A stretch of DNA of 64,000 bases, taken from contig CP051142.1 in assembly GCA_001592805.2 (NCBI GenBank), positions 1,364,001-1,428,000 on the forward strand. The letters run 5' to 3'. This document shows positions 39,723 to 49,777 of this stretch, in pieces. The notes beneath the pieces were generated by a model. That model saw only the letters and a program-made list of their open reading frames with translations, searched no databases and was not told where the DNA came from. The translations under genes and the position numbers were made by a program. The first letter of the stretch is position 1, and each line of letters opens with the position of its first letter. This DNA is from Peltaster fructicola (Eukaryota; Ascomycota; Dothideomycetes).

Positions 39723-40490
39723 TGTCGTGTCGGAGTCTGTGATCTTGTGGGTGTTACTGTGATCGATCTGTCTTGCTGTTGACTCTGCCCAACGGGCTCG
39801 AGACAACTTTATATGCCATTCCGCCGGTCCCGCCCTGCAGTGCGTTCGAGTCAGTGGTCTCTGACGTCGGCAGAGCGTCGATGGCGAGGTGTAATCAACG
39901 GGAATATATTGAGAGCGATTCCGCGGGATCACGCCCAACAACCGACGTGTACAACGTGGAAACAGTCGAAAGGTGTCGTCATATCTAAGCTGTCGGATGG
40001 TGTCTCTCGTACTTCGGGTGGTTTCCGTTCCGAATTATCACTTTGAGTTTCTCTTCCATTACTGATCTTGAGGCTTGCAACTATCGGATCGGATGACTGA
40101 TTCTGCTTACACATCCTGATACTTCACTAGCAAGGAGTGTGTCGAGAGCAGCAAGGCTATAGAATTCGCCTATGTGTGCTGTGATATTGCTACATGCCAT
40201 GATAAAAGGCTGCTAGTTCGTGCAGCTGTACACAGCGAGAGTATGCAGCTCAATGGTCGATGTCCAGCTCAATCGCTGGTGTGCAGCTGTCTTCATCGTA
40301 GTCGAGCTAGCTCAATCGCTCGATAATGACGGCTGACACCACGACACTCATCGTGCAGCTTCATCACCTAGTGCCAGCCCGTTGAGCTCCGATACTGTCT
40401 GTTCCTAGGCACATCCGAGTAGACCTTCGGTTCGTGACCTCCGCCCACAAGATCGAACATGATCTCATCCATGCACAATAGATCTCAGCC
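39723..40490. other. intergenic: monooxygenase promoter / mL59 3' side
   Basis: No gene seen. At 40230-40310 the short motif cagctcaatcg or close variants recur three times within 80 bp, beside repeated gtgcagctg. This is a small degenerate repeat cluster with no known role. Confidence 0.4.
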
Positions 40491-41042
40491 TTATTTTGGC
40501 CACTTCTTCCAACCACGACCACGACCAGCCTGCTTCCAATCCTTGATCATCTGCGGCATACCAGCCATCGCCTCTCGCCGCTTGTCCAATCGTTCATTGA
40601 GCGAACGCTCCCACTTGTGTCCCTTCACCCTCTGACCAACTCCTGTGCCTTTGACTCTTACACCACGCTCCAATCTCTTCTTCTCCTTCTCTTCAGGATG
40701 CTTGGGCGATCTTGGCATTAGGGAGAGTACGCCATACTGTTGGGCCAACTTGTACAGCTCTGCTTGTCGTCGAAGTGAATAGTGTGCGCCGTGCCAATTG
40801 CCAGTCCGCGGATTCTTCCAAGGTCTGAAGGGATTGAGCTTCTTTGTGGCATATATTATGGGCGAGGAGATTGAAGTTGTGGCATTGGGGTCTGATGGAG
40901 ATGTGGTTTCTGTCGTCGTGGTCGTCCCTTGGACTGCTTGTGCGCTTGGTGCCAGCCTACTTAGTGCCAACGGTGGCCATCGTGTGAAAAGGTGCAGTAA
41001 TCGAGGATGTAGAGACTGTGCAAGTTTGACGTGTTGGTCCAT
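40491..41042 (-). CDS. MRPL25: mitochondrial large-subunit ribosomal protein mL59 (MRPL25)
   Basis: A 183-residue, intronless protein of the 54S mitoribosomal subunit. The N-terminus VKLAQSLHPRLLHLFTRWPPLAL and the core NPFRPWKNPRTGNWHGAHYSLRRQAELYKLA are the mL59 hallmarks. The C-terminal half is very basic (KEKKRLERGVRVKGTGVG, KWERSLNERLDKRREAM) and ends GRGRGWKKWPK, as expected of an rRNA-binding protein. A Thr/Ser-rich insert between them is not conserved in my memory of the family. The first 30 residues are basic enough to serve mitochondrial import. It is divergent from PUP3 across about 360 bp. Confidence 0.9.
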   Translation of the reverse strand: MDQHVKLAQSLHPRLLHLFTRWPPLALSRLAPSAQAVQGTTTTTETTSPSDPNATTSISSPIIYATKKLNPFRPWKNPRTGNWHGAHYSLRRQAELYKLAQQYGVLSLMPRSPKHPEEKEKKRLERGVRVKGTGVGQRVKGHKWERSLNERLDKRREAMAGMPQMIKDWKQAGRGRGWKKWPK

Positions 41043-41402
41043 GTCGAAGTGCTCGAGTATTGCACCTCCTTCGCTGGGGATGAATTATGCTCTGCGCAAC
41101 GCACTGATTGTCAATCAACACATCCAGATGGAAAGGAGTGCGCCGTTCGAAATGCTGTGATGACAGGTACCCTGTATTGCGTGGTGACATGTGATGGTCT
41201 TTCGTAAAACCAATCTCGAAATATGCCCTTGTCGGAGTTTCCTCGGTGGAGACAGCAGCTCTGATGTCGCGTTCACGATGCCTAGCTCCAGCAACATGAC
41301 CACATCACTACACACCCTTCTCCTACCTACATCCCGACCATCGGAATATCGCTCGAACCGCTGAAGCCTCTGGATTACAGCTTGCAGCCGCCATACAGCA
41401 GG
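41043..41402. other. divergent promoter region, MRPL25 / PUP3
   Basis: About 360 bp. I looked for the yeast Rpn4/PACE-type proteasome element (GGTGGCAAA) and did not see a clear copy. Confidence 0.4.
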
Positions 41403-42118
41403 ATGTCGTCGCCATTTAGCATCAGTCAGTGTCATACAGTAGCACTTCCAAACAACCACTAACCGAGCTACAGACGGTGGTGCCTGTGTCGCAATGACCG
41501 GTAAAGACTGTGTAGCGATAGCCTGCGATCTACGACTTGGTCTACAAGCCCTCACAGTATCCAACAACTTCCCCAAGATCTTCGACTACGGTCCATCAAC
41601 ATTCCTGGGCCTCACAGGCTTAGCCACCGATGTCAGCAGTGTTTCAGAGCTTTTCAGATACAAGGTCAACATGTACAGGTTGCGAGAAGAGCGAGAGATA
41701 AGTCCGAGGACATTTGCAAACCTGGTGTCTTCGAGCTTGTACGAACGACGATTCGGTCCGTGGTTTGTCTCGCCTGTGGTCGCGGGCATCAATCAGAAGG
41801 ATGGCAAGCCTTTCATTTGCGGGTGAGTTGTGACGGACAGCATCGCTTCGAGTACTGACAAGCTATAGATTTGACAGCATTGGCTGCATAGACTTCGCCA
41901 AGGACTTCATCGTCTCTGGCACAGCATCGGACCAACTCTTTGGCACATGCGAGGGCTTATGGGAGCCAGATCTAGGCCCTGACGAGCTTTTCGAGACGAT
42001 CTCACAAGCACTGCTCAACGCAGTCGACCGTGATGCTCTCAGTGGATGGGGTGCATACGTGTACATCATCGAGAAGGACAAGGTCACAAAGAGGATGCTG
42101 AAAGGACGACAGGACTAA
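41403..42118 (+). CDS. PUP3: 20S proteasome subunit beta 3
   Basis: A 206-residue beta-ring subunit, exons 41403-41424, 41474-41822 and 41869-42118, introns 49 and 46 nt (gtcagt...gctacag, gtgagt...gctatag). Exon 1 is only 22 nt (MSSPFSI plus one base). The spliced start [26 protein letters not shown] is the beta-3 signature. Later, [36 protein letters not shown] and [19 protein letters not shown] follow the family. Beta 3 lacks the N-terminal catalytic Thr and has no propeptide, as here; it is structural. The length agrees with yeast Pup3 (205). Convergent with PRE10, 204 bp between stops. Confidence 0.95.
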
Positions 42119-42322
42119 GAAGTTGCGTTCTAATTCACCAGCTCTGTACATTATCGTATGCATGACGAATCAAAGGAAGGCGGGGCGTTCACGGCGCAAA
42201 GATACGAGCACCATCAGAAGCCATTAGTCCAGCCGTGACTGTAGCAGAGCCACAACACAAGGCAGATATCATAGGACTGTTGTGCATGCATCGTCCATCT
42301 AGCTGCAGTATACAGACACAGG

Positions 42323-43302
42323 TCACTCCTCCATCTTCCCTTCCTCTTCCTCGTCATCATCCCCCTCGATGGCCTTCCTTGCCAATCGCTCAGCCTCCTC
42401 TTTGAGCGCGTGCGGTACTTCCTCGAAGCGGCCACCAGTAGGTCCATTGACTGCCGACACCCAGCAAAGCTCAAGCTCGAAGTCCTTGTCCTTGCTGTCC
42501 TCATGCGCAACATAGATGATTCGCGCAGCCTCCTTGACACCCTCTTCCAGCGAGATCCACTCAGCACTGTCCTTCGAGCCGAGCTCAAGCTTCTCGAGCT
42601 CTGCCTTAGCAGCCTGTCGGCCTTTGCCTGTCGCAGCGCCATAGTATCCCCAGTATGAGCCACTTGGCTCGATCATGTACAGATATGGGCCTCCCTGCTT
42701 GACGCCCTTGCTACGTCCGCCTGATCCTACACTTGGACCTGATCCAACCACGCCATCGACGTCAACGTCTGTCTCTGCGTCCCAGCCGGCGATGATCGCT
42801 GTTATGCCGAATGGTCGTACTGAAGAGTAGAGTGTATAGGCTTGTACATATGATCCCATGCGGTTTGCGAGCGATGCAACAGGTATCGGACCTTTGTATG
42901 TATTTCTCCAGCTTGCTGCCTCATCGCGTGCTCGACTAACGAAGTGTTTGCCATCCGGCAGCAGACCAGCATATGCCTATGATCATATCAGCACGAACCA
43001 ACCAGCTTCGACGACCCAAGACATACCACGCCCATGTTTCTATCAACTGTTGCTATTCGTTTATTTGCGCCATTCTTCTGCAGCTTTGATGTAGAGAGCT
43101 TCTCGAGCGCAAGGACTACGCCATCTCTGCAACGAATACCGATAGCTGTGCCGCCGTTCTCCACAGCCTTGAGAGCATATTCGACCTGGAAGTTTCGTCC
43201 ATCAGGCGAGAAGACAGAGTTGGAGAGATCGTAACCTGTGCCGATCGAAGTCTTGCTATGTTAATGATTGCTTGCCGCAGTATGTATATGTTGACTAACC
43301 AT
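42323..43302 (-). CDS. PRE10: 20S proteasome subunit alpha 7
   Basis: A 293-residue alpha-ring subunit, exons 43302-43300, 43251-43027 and 42976-42323, introns 48 and 50 nt (gttagt...gcaag, gtatgt...catag). The first coding exon is just the ATG. Spliced, it reads [19 protein letters not shown] followed by [17 protein letters not shown], the alpha-subunit N-terminal signature. Then [41 protein letters not shown] and [25 protein letters not shown]. The acidic C-terminal tail, rich in Asp and Glu, is typical of alpha 7 and contacts activators. Without intron 1 splicing, the ATG frame closes after 13 codons. A Gly/Ser-rich insert in the middle ([19 protein letters not shown]) is longer than in yeast. 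Confidence 0.94.
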
Positions 43303-43998
43303 CTTTGATGCTCCTCAGCACCTTGAGTGCGTATTTTTCACGCGAGTATATAGTGGTATAGTCGAAGAGTGGCCAAGATGGTAGAGAAGCTCGTCGGTCG
43401 TTATGCTGATGCAATGCAGTGGTGTAGTGTTTCCTAAGCTCAAATCGTAGCCAGGCAGCTCACGTCGCGCGTCAGAAGTTGAGCCACATGGGCATCAGCC
43501 ACTAGTGGCTGGGACAGGCAAGGGAATTGGTAACTTCACACGCAGCAAGCCATTTTCGACAGCAAAACTACCTGCATACATTTGCACAAAATGTCTAAGC
43601 TCGCCCAGACTTGCCAGGCGCTGTGCACATATGTCTTCCTGCCTGTCAGATCAGCTTCGGCCAAGCCGAGTCTGGCTTTAATCAGGTCTCAACGCTTGGG
43701 ACTACCCGTAAGTATCAGAAGTCTGTGGCTTGCGTAGAGCTGCACCAAGCTCGAGAACGTCCTATCACATAGCCACTTCGCTGGCGAGGAAACCTTAGGC
43801 CTGATTTCAGAACACTCTCGCGAAGGTGGAGTGACCGCTCAGAGAAGATGGAAGACCGCACAGGCTCAAATATTCCTGGACCTTGGGAACAACCGAGCTC
43901 GCCGACCTTATATGTTGACCATTCTCACTCTGTCGCATTCATCTTTTTGCGGCTGATTCTACTGAACCTGGTTTTCTCCTTGTTGTCCGGTCCCCAAG
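43303..43998. other. divergent promoter region, PRE10 / MFS carrier
   Basis: About 700 bp. The 65-codon plus frame at 43848 is the probable 5' leader of the MFS gene and has no protein-like content. Confidence 0.4.
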
Positions 43999-45474
43999 AT
44001 GGAGTTGTTCAGAAAGCTGCGAAATCTACGAAACACAAGTGGTAACGCAGTCTCAGCAGACTCCTTACCCGCTCGCGATTTCAGCTGGGAAGCTCACAAG
44101 GTCTTGATATCGTGCGTTCTCGTCCAAGGTGTACTAGAGGGTAAGGTTCTCTTCCAATTCGCTTCTGACTAGTAGTCCAGGCTTGACTGATCTTCTCTCT
44201 CAGGCCTACCTCTTTGCTTTGGCATATTTCAGAACCACTATCAGCACTATCTGTTTCCCGGCTATCAGAACTCGTCATGGATCGGAGACACGGCCATTGG
44301 TCTCATGTGGCTTGGAGCGCCGCTCATGAGTTACCTTGTCGAGGAGCGACATATGAAGCCAGAACGTTTCATCTTCGCGGCTTGGGGTTTGTGTGTCGTC
44401 AGTTTGATCGGGACGGCCTTCTGTAGGACGATTCCGACGCTGGCAGTCACCCAGGGTGCTCTTCTAGGTCTGAGCGTCCTACTCATGGAAATGCCCGGGC
44501 TGATCATCCTAAACTCGTGGTTCGTCGAACGCCGCGGCTTTGCCTACGGGATACTCTTCGCCTTCAACGACGTCTTCGGTACGTTTTGGGCCTATCTCGG
44601 TCGTTATGTTCTGCAAGTATACGACCTGAAGATTACCATGCTTGTCTTTGCAGCTATCGCTGCCACTCTGCCGGCCTTCTTCATCTGGACCTTCAAGAGC
44701 CGCCCAGTTACCTCGACCTTGCCGGGAAGCACGACTGGAGACGAACAAGATGCTGTTGTTAGCCTTGGCCAACAAAGCCAGAGCGCAGCAAATCCGAACC
44801 GAAAGTTCTACATGCGTCCACTCTTCTGGTTTCTCATCCTGACCAGCTGCGCTCAGTCCTTTGCCTTCTACGTCCCATCGATCTACCTTCCGACATACAA
44901 CATGCAAGTCATCGCTCGCATCACCGACTGCACGCTTGAGAACACAAACCTCCTCGCCGTCTTCAACCTCGCGCAAATTCCCGGCGAGTTCGTCTTTGGC
45001 TGGTTGTCGGATCGCATGAACTCCCACACCCTCGCCGTCGCCTCGTGCCTCATGCCGTGCATCGTCACCATCCTCCTGTGGCTTGGGGTAGTCGGGGACA
45101 TCAGTGCCACCTTCGGCTCGCTGCTGGTGTTTGCTGCTGTCTTTGGCGCGTTCGGAGCTGGGTTCGGCAGCCTTTGGGGACGCATGAGCATGGGATTCGG
45201 TCTGAAGCAGTCACAAATGGTGTTCGCGCTCATGAGTCTGGCCAGAGGCCTGTCGACCGTCGCCAGCGCGCCTGTTAGCTCGGCCCTGATCGGCGGAGAA
45301 GGCGGTGCTCACAACACCAGCATCGAGACCGCACTGATCCAGCTGGGACTCCAGAGTCCCTATGGCGCTCTGATTTTGTTCGTGGGATGTTGCATGGGCG
45401 TTGCTGCGCTCGCGGCAGCGGCTGGCTGGGTCGCTAATAGGATGGATGAGAAGAAGGAAATAGGACGACAGTAA
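43999..45474 (+). CDS. MFS carrier, monocarboxylate-transporter-like (MCH family)
   Basis: A 470-residue, 12-span permease, exons 43999-44140 and 44204-45474, intron 63 nt (gtaagg...tctcag) inside the first membrane span. Joined, the span reads HKVLISCVLVQGVLEGLPLCFGIFQNHY. Further motifs: WIGDTAIGLMWLGAPLMS, PERFIFAAWGLCVVSLIGTAF, the conserved loop AQIPGEFVFGWLSDRMN between the two halves, and GAFGAGFGSLWGRMSM. A Gln/Ser-rich cytoplasmic loop lies in the middle. This is the pattern of fungal SLC16-like carriers (Mch2/Mch5), whose substrates include monocarboxylates and riboflavin; the substrate here cannot be read. The start at 43999 gives a plausible short cytoplasmic N-terminus. Confidence 0.88.
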
Positions 45475-46417
45475 GCAGTGAGGACATCACTGTCGAGCAT
45501 GGGAAGGATGAGAAAACGGAGATGCACAAGGCGACCACGGTGACTATAACGGAATTATGATCTTGCTCCTTACAATTGTATGCTAGTTATGATTGCAGCG
45601 GAATTGTGATGTTGTCTTCAGTAGTGTCTCAGCTCCTCCCACCAGACGGTTGCGCAGTGTTCCTTAATGTCATGACATGAACAGACAACTTAGGCACTAG
45701 GGACACTGCCAATGCTCGAAAGCCTGCCATGACGATGGTCGGAGAAAGAGGCAGCGAGTCTCCGAGCACATAGAAAGTTGTGCAAATTCACGAGCGCCGT
45801 CCCATTTCCTGGCGCGGAACAACCGACACGATGTTCACATTCCTCTGCGAACGAAGACAATCGGATGTAGGTTATTTGTCCAGTACACTGCGACTCCTAC
45901 GAGCTCACCCTCACGCTAAGATCTCAACGAGAAAGAACCATCAGGCCATGACCACACAACGAAGTTCTACAAGAGCGGCCGTCAATGTTCAGCATATACC
46001 CTTCCAAGGCTGTTCGTGGGTGTGATAAAGCCCATACACCGCTACTATTGCTCCTGTGCAGCAATGGTCCGAGATGGAAGAACTAACTTGTTACAAGTTA
46101 CTGCATGATCATTGGAGAGTACAGAAGTGTCCAAACCGCAAACGCCATCGACCGTCTCATCATGCTCATATATGAGCTTTACCCATGCCAAACCAGCGAA
46201 GGAAATCGATGAACAAGCACACGCTGGCCTTGTTGTTCAATCCTCAGGTCTAGAGAGTGTAGTGTTACAGCCGCCGGCCGATCGGAAGGGCGTTCCTGGA
46301 TATCTAGAAGTACATGATCGTGAATTGGAGGACTTGAGTTGTGGAAAAGCTTAGGATCGAGAAAGTTGGTGAACCGAGAACCAGGAGAGGAAGATTGCTG
46401 ATTTGTTGAGCCGTCTG
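45475..46417. other. intergenic, unresolved
   Basis: About 940 bp. A plus frame at 46112-46354 looks somewhat protein-like but opens without an ATG and lies next to a possible acceptor (tacag at 46121-46125). I could not connect it to other exons and do not call it a gene. Confidence 0.3.
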
Positions 46418-47113
46418 TCAGACCGCATGACATACTGAAGCCATACCAACCGACCAAAGAGCTGCGATCAGGCAGGTGATTAGATGTAGGAAGGGCATTA
46501 GGCATGCGAAGACAAAAGCACCAGATTCCTCGGAGTCGATTGCCCTCTCCTCAACCCACAGTCGAGCAAGATATGAAAGTCCTGCTATGCAAGTGTAACC
46601 AAGAACTCCCCAGCAAGCCATGCCCTCCCAGGCATTGCATTGCCAACTCCGGACTTGCCAGTGTGCACCGATAGCGAGTACAGCTGATAGTATCAGGGCA
46701 ATCAGGGCGAGTCCGGCGCCGTGATGAAACCATACAGCTGTCTCTCGTCCCCACTGCAGGCGTAGTGCTCTCAGAACCACACTCGATCGACGAGAGCACA
46801 TCGTGGCCATGCCTTCCAACACATCCTCGCACTGCGCTAGGTTCTTCTCTCTGATCTTGAGACGACGCTCCCAGTCGTCTAGACAAGCAGCTCGTGCTGC
46901 AAAGTTGGCTCGTGATCTTGCAGCTTTGACACTCGTGGCTGCCATTGTGATCGTTGCTGTATTTTCGAGGCCTCCTGTGATATGGCCCAGTGCTGCCGAG
47001 GCCGTTGATACGTCATACTCTTGGTGATACGCCCAAGCCTTCTCCGCATACTGTGTTTTCAGCAGCGCTTTAGCAGGTGTTCGTGTCTCCGTCGACGATA
47101 CTCGTTTGCCCAT
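46418..47113 (-). CDS. unrecognised membrane protein, three predicted spans
   Basis: A 231-residue, intronless frame from a good ATG. The N-terminal half is hydrophilic with a likely coiled coil (ARAACLDDWERRLKIREKN). Three hydrophobic segments follow: about 133-158 (HHGAGLALIALILSAVLAIG), 170-190 (WGVLGYTCIAGLSYLARLW) and 203-229 (FVFACLMPFLHLITCLIAAL). I recognise no family. The consistent topology and intact length make it a likely gene. It is the first of three minus-strand genes of unknown role that lie together. Confidence 0.65.
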   Translation of the reverse strand: MGKRVSSTETRTPAKALLKTQYAEKAWAYHQEYDVSTASAALGHITGGLENTATITMAATSVKAARSRANFAARAACLDDWERRLKIREKNLAQCEDVLEGMATMCSRRSSVVLRALRLQWGRETAVWFHHGAGLALIALILSAVLAIGAHWQVRSWQCNAWEGMACWGVLGYTCIAGLSYLARLWVEERAIDSEESGAFVFACLMPFLHLITCLIAALWSVGMASVCHAV

Positions 47114-48093
47114 GACTGCCTACATGGGAGATCTTACAATCTTGTAGCTGTCGAGTCAAGGGGTGTTAGCTATGCTTATATTCATGTTTGTCCTATCCTT
47201 GTCATGCAGCATTATAAGCCTACACGATACCGAGTGTGCCATCGGTCCGTGCGTTGCCATTGGTAATGTTTCTCATCGACTCATTTGACCCAAGAATGTT
47301 GGCCCTGCTTTGCGTGAAGGGATGCATAGTGACGACGATCTCCTAGAGCTGCCCTGTATAAGACCTAGGGAATACTTGCCACATTCTTATGTCTCCGATG
47401 AAGGCCGTTGACATCCCATCCAAGATGCGTATCCCTGTCTTCAAGGTTACCTCACCTGTGACCAATAACCACACCTCTTTCGGTTTTCTTTTGCCAGTTA
47501 TTGGGTGGTGGTGTCAAGGCATTCGACGGGAAGCTCACTCGGGGAACGTGGGTCGTTTGAAGGCTCAGAATCGTCCGTGGACCCGACGATCGTGTGATCT
47601 GGTGGGTGAACTGTGGTCAGTGGGATTCGGCAATGGGTTGAACACTGCCGGACAGGCCTGCAATTTACCCATACGAGGCTGCATCACCATGAGTATGACA
47701 GCGATAAACAGGGTGTTTGTTTACCCGTCCACATCCGGACACTCATCTCATGGCTAGAGAACGTACGCAATTGTGACTGCGAGTGCCATTGGCGCTCGTC
47801 CTTGGTTTGCGATATACTGATCCTTGTTCCTGTGTTGATAAGATGTGCTTGTGTGTGAGAGATGAAGCGAGGTCAACATTGACTAGAAAGATGTGTAAAT
47901 AGACTTCGAGACCAGGATATCTGTTGTAACTGGGTATCTTGCAAACTTGAGCCTCAGAAGCCAAAATAGCTCCGTCCCAATGCAAGCCGGGTGTTTCGCG
48001 GATCTCTTATCACTGAGAGATTGCATTCCAATGCGCAAGCTGACGCCAGCCAAAATGTGCTTGTGTAAGAGGTGCCAAACCATAAAAATCGTC
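47114..48093. other. intergenic
   Basis: About 980 bp. The 122-codon plus frame at 47389 has no recognisable content. Nothing else seen. Confidence 0.4.
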
Positions 48094-49014
48094 TTACATG
48101 ATCATGTCGTCGTCTCCAGAGCTGGTGTTGGCAAAGCCTGAGAGCCTGTCGTTAGCAATTCGTTCGTTCATGGCCTCCCAGTCTGCATGATTTCTGATCT
48201 GCATAAGACTACCATACTGGTCCTTCATCGTCGATTGAGGGGAGTTCGTAGAGACATAGGATGGACTCTGCCAGAGGTTGGGTGAGGCCGCGTAGACAGG
48301 ATCCGTCCTTGGAGAGTTCTGATATCCAGAGACAATGTAGGGCTCTGCTTCAGTCCCTGGATTTGGTACAGTGTGCGAGGCAACGATCGACGCTGCTCGT
48401 AGACGAGCTGCAGGTGGCCATGCAGGCTCTCCGGGTGCTCTGATAGGACTGATTGACACCGGATCAACATGAGTATCGAAGTCCATTTGTTGTTTAGACC
48501 AGCCCTTTTGATAAGCTGCTAATGCACGAGCGGCCATGTTTGTCTCAAAGCGAACCTTGGCAAGCAGTTCTTCTTGCTGCATATTGGTTGGTGCCCACGA
48601 GTTGTTATGTTCTTTCTCCTTTGTATAGGTTGGTGGTGCGATGCGCCATAGCTCTAGCAGTCTGAGGCGCTGCTCGTCCGCAGCATTATTGAAGAGTTGG
48701 ATCTGATTTGGCAGAAGGCATGTCGGATCGATGGAGTTTTGCAAGAATAGCTGCGCCATGGCTTCGGGCATGATCGATTCGCCGTAAGTCGGAGGTGGCG
48801 AGCGTGATGGTTCGAAAGCCGTCTCACTCAGTGGTCTGATGTGTGTGGTGTGAGTGTAGTGAGCCGATATTGATACGAAAGCTTCCGGCTGTGTCTCTGT
48901 TTGCATAGAATCTCTGTCGTCCACTTCCACCACAACAACAGGCTCGACCTGTTGAGAGAAATTGAGGCGTTGAGAGAAGAGAGCGGAGAGCTCATCATGC
49001 TGTGTGTAGTTCAT
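48094..49014 (-). CDS. unrecognised soluble protein with two PPxY motifs
   Basis: At least 306 residues from the ATG at 49014. The frame stays open upstream to a likely acceptor (gactacag near 49082) facing a gtaagt donor near 49123, so a 5' exon may add residues. No domain is recognised. Two short motifs, SPPPTYGES and APPTYTKEK, are PPxY (PPTY), the ligand of WW domains such as those of Rsp5/Nedd4 ubiquitin ligases. The rest is polar, rich in Ser, Pro, Gln and Asn, and probably disordered, with an acidic end (SSGDDDMIM). An adaptor role is an inference from the motifs only. Confidence 0.6.
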   Translation of the reverse strand: MNYTQHDELSALFSQRLNFSQQVEPVVVVEVDDRDSMQTETQPEAFVSISAHYTHTTHIRPLSETAFEPSRSPPPTYGESIMPEAMAQLFLQNSIDPTCLLPNQIQLFNNAADEQRLRLLELWRIAPPTYTKEKEHNNSWAPTNMQQEELLAKVRFETNMAARALAAYQKGWSKQQMDFDTHVDPVSISPIRAPGEPAWPPAARLRAASIVASHTVPNPGTEAEPYIVSGYQNSPRTDPVYAASPNLWQSPSYVSTNSPQSTMKDQYGSLMQIRNHADWEAMNERIANDRLSGFANTSSGDDDMIM

Positions 49015-49777
49015 CTCTGCCGAGGACTTGCCAGAGATGTCTGCTCCGGTCGAGCTGTAGCCGCACTGTGGTGTCACTGTAGTCAGCTCACGATCTTCAC
49101 CAATGAGCAGTCACTTACGTGACTGCAAGTGTGCTCCTGTTTCCAGACTGTTGCTGAGTACTCAACTGTTGTGTTGTAATGACACTCTCCGCAGTAGTGC
49201 ACCAGCAGTGGCCAACCGAGCATGAGGTACGCGTTACTGCCAGCTGTACAAAGAGTAACGCAGGGATGGAACAAGGATGATCAAAGGAGACCAGGCAATC
49301 GCTAGAGTAATCAAGCCGTGGCAATCTCCAATCTTGTTGTCAGTACCACTTCATATAGCTTCTTGACAAGGAGACCGAGGCACTTGAGTGTGTCCAGGCG
49401 GCCAGATTTTGACCACCAGGTGTACGTGATAATGATGATGATGCTGAATGTCTCGGTCTGCAAAGCCTGACGACCTTGTCAGGAGGGATCGTTGGAAGCC
49501 TCTTGACAGTGAAGGAGGACAGACAAGATGAATTACAGCAGTGCGTGATCATATGATTGATATAGATAGTCACCAGAGTATGACGCTGTGGTGTGCTTTA
49601 GACCGGTGCTTGATTGGTCAACACGATTGAAGCTTTTTTGGGTTGCAACCACATATGAGTGGTGCGAGAGCAACACTTGCACAAGAGCAGTGAACGAGCA
49701 CTTGGGCGCAGCGTCAACCATATAGCTGAGAGCCTCGTGCTGTATCTGAATGGACATCATGATTCATTACAAACTAT
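49015..49777. other. intergenic with possible 5' exon of the PPxY gene
   Basis: Short frames at 49083-49324 surround a gtaagt site and could hold a first exon, but none gives a clean ATG start. A small GAT/ATG microrepeat lies near 49431. Confidence 0.35.
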
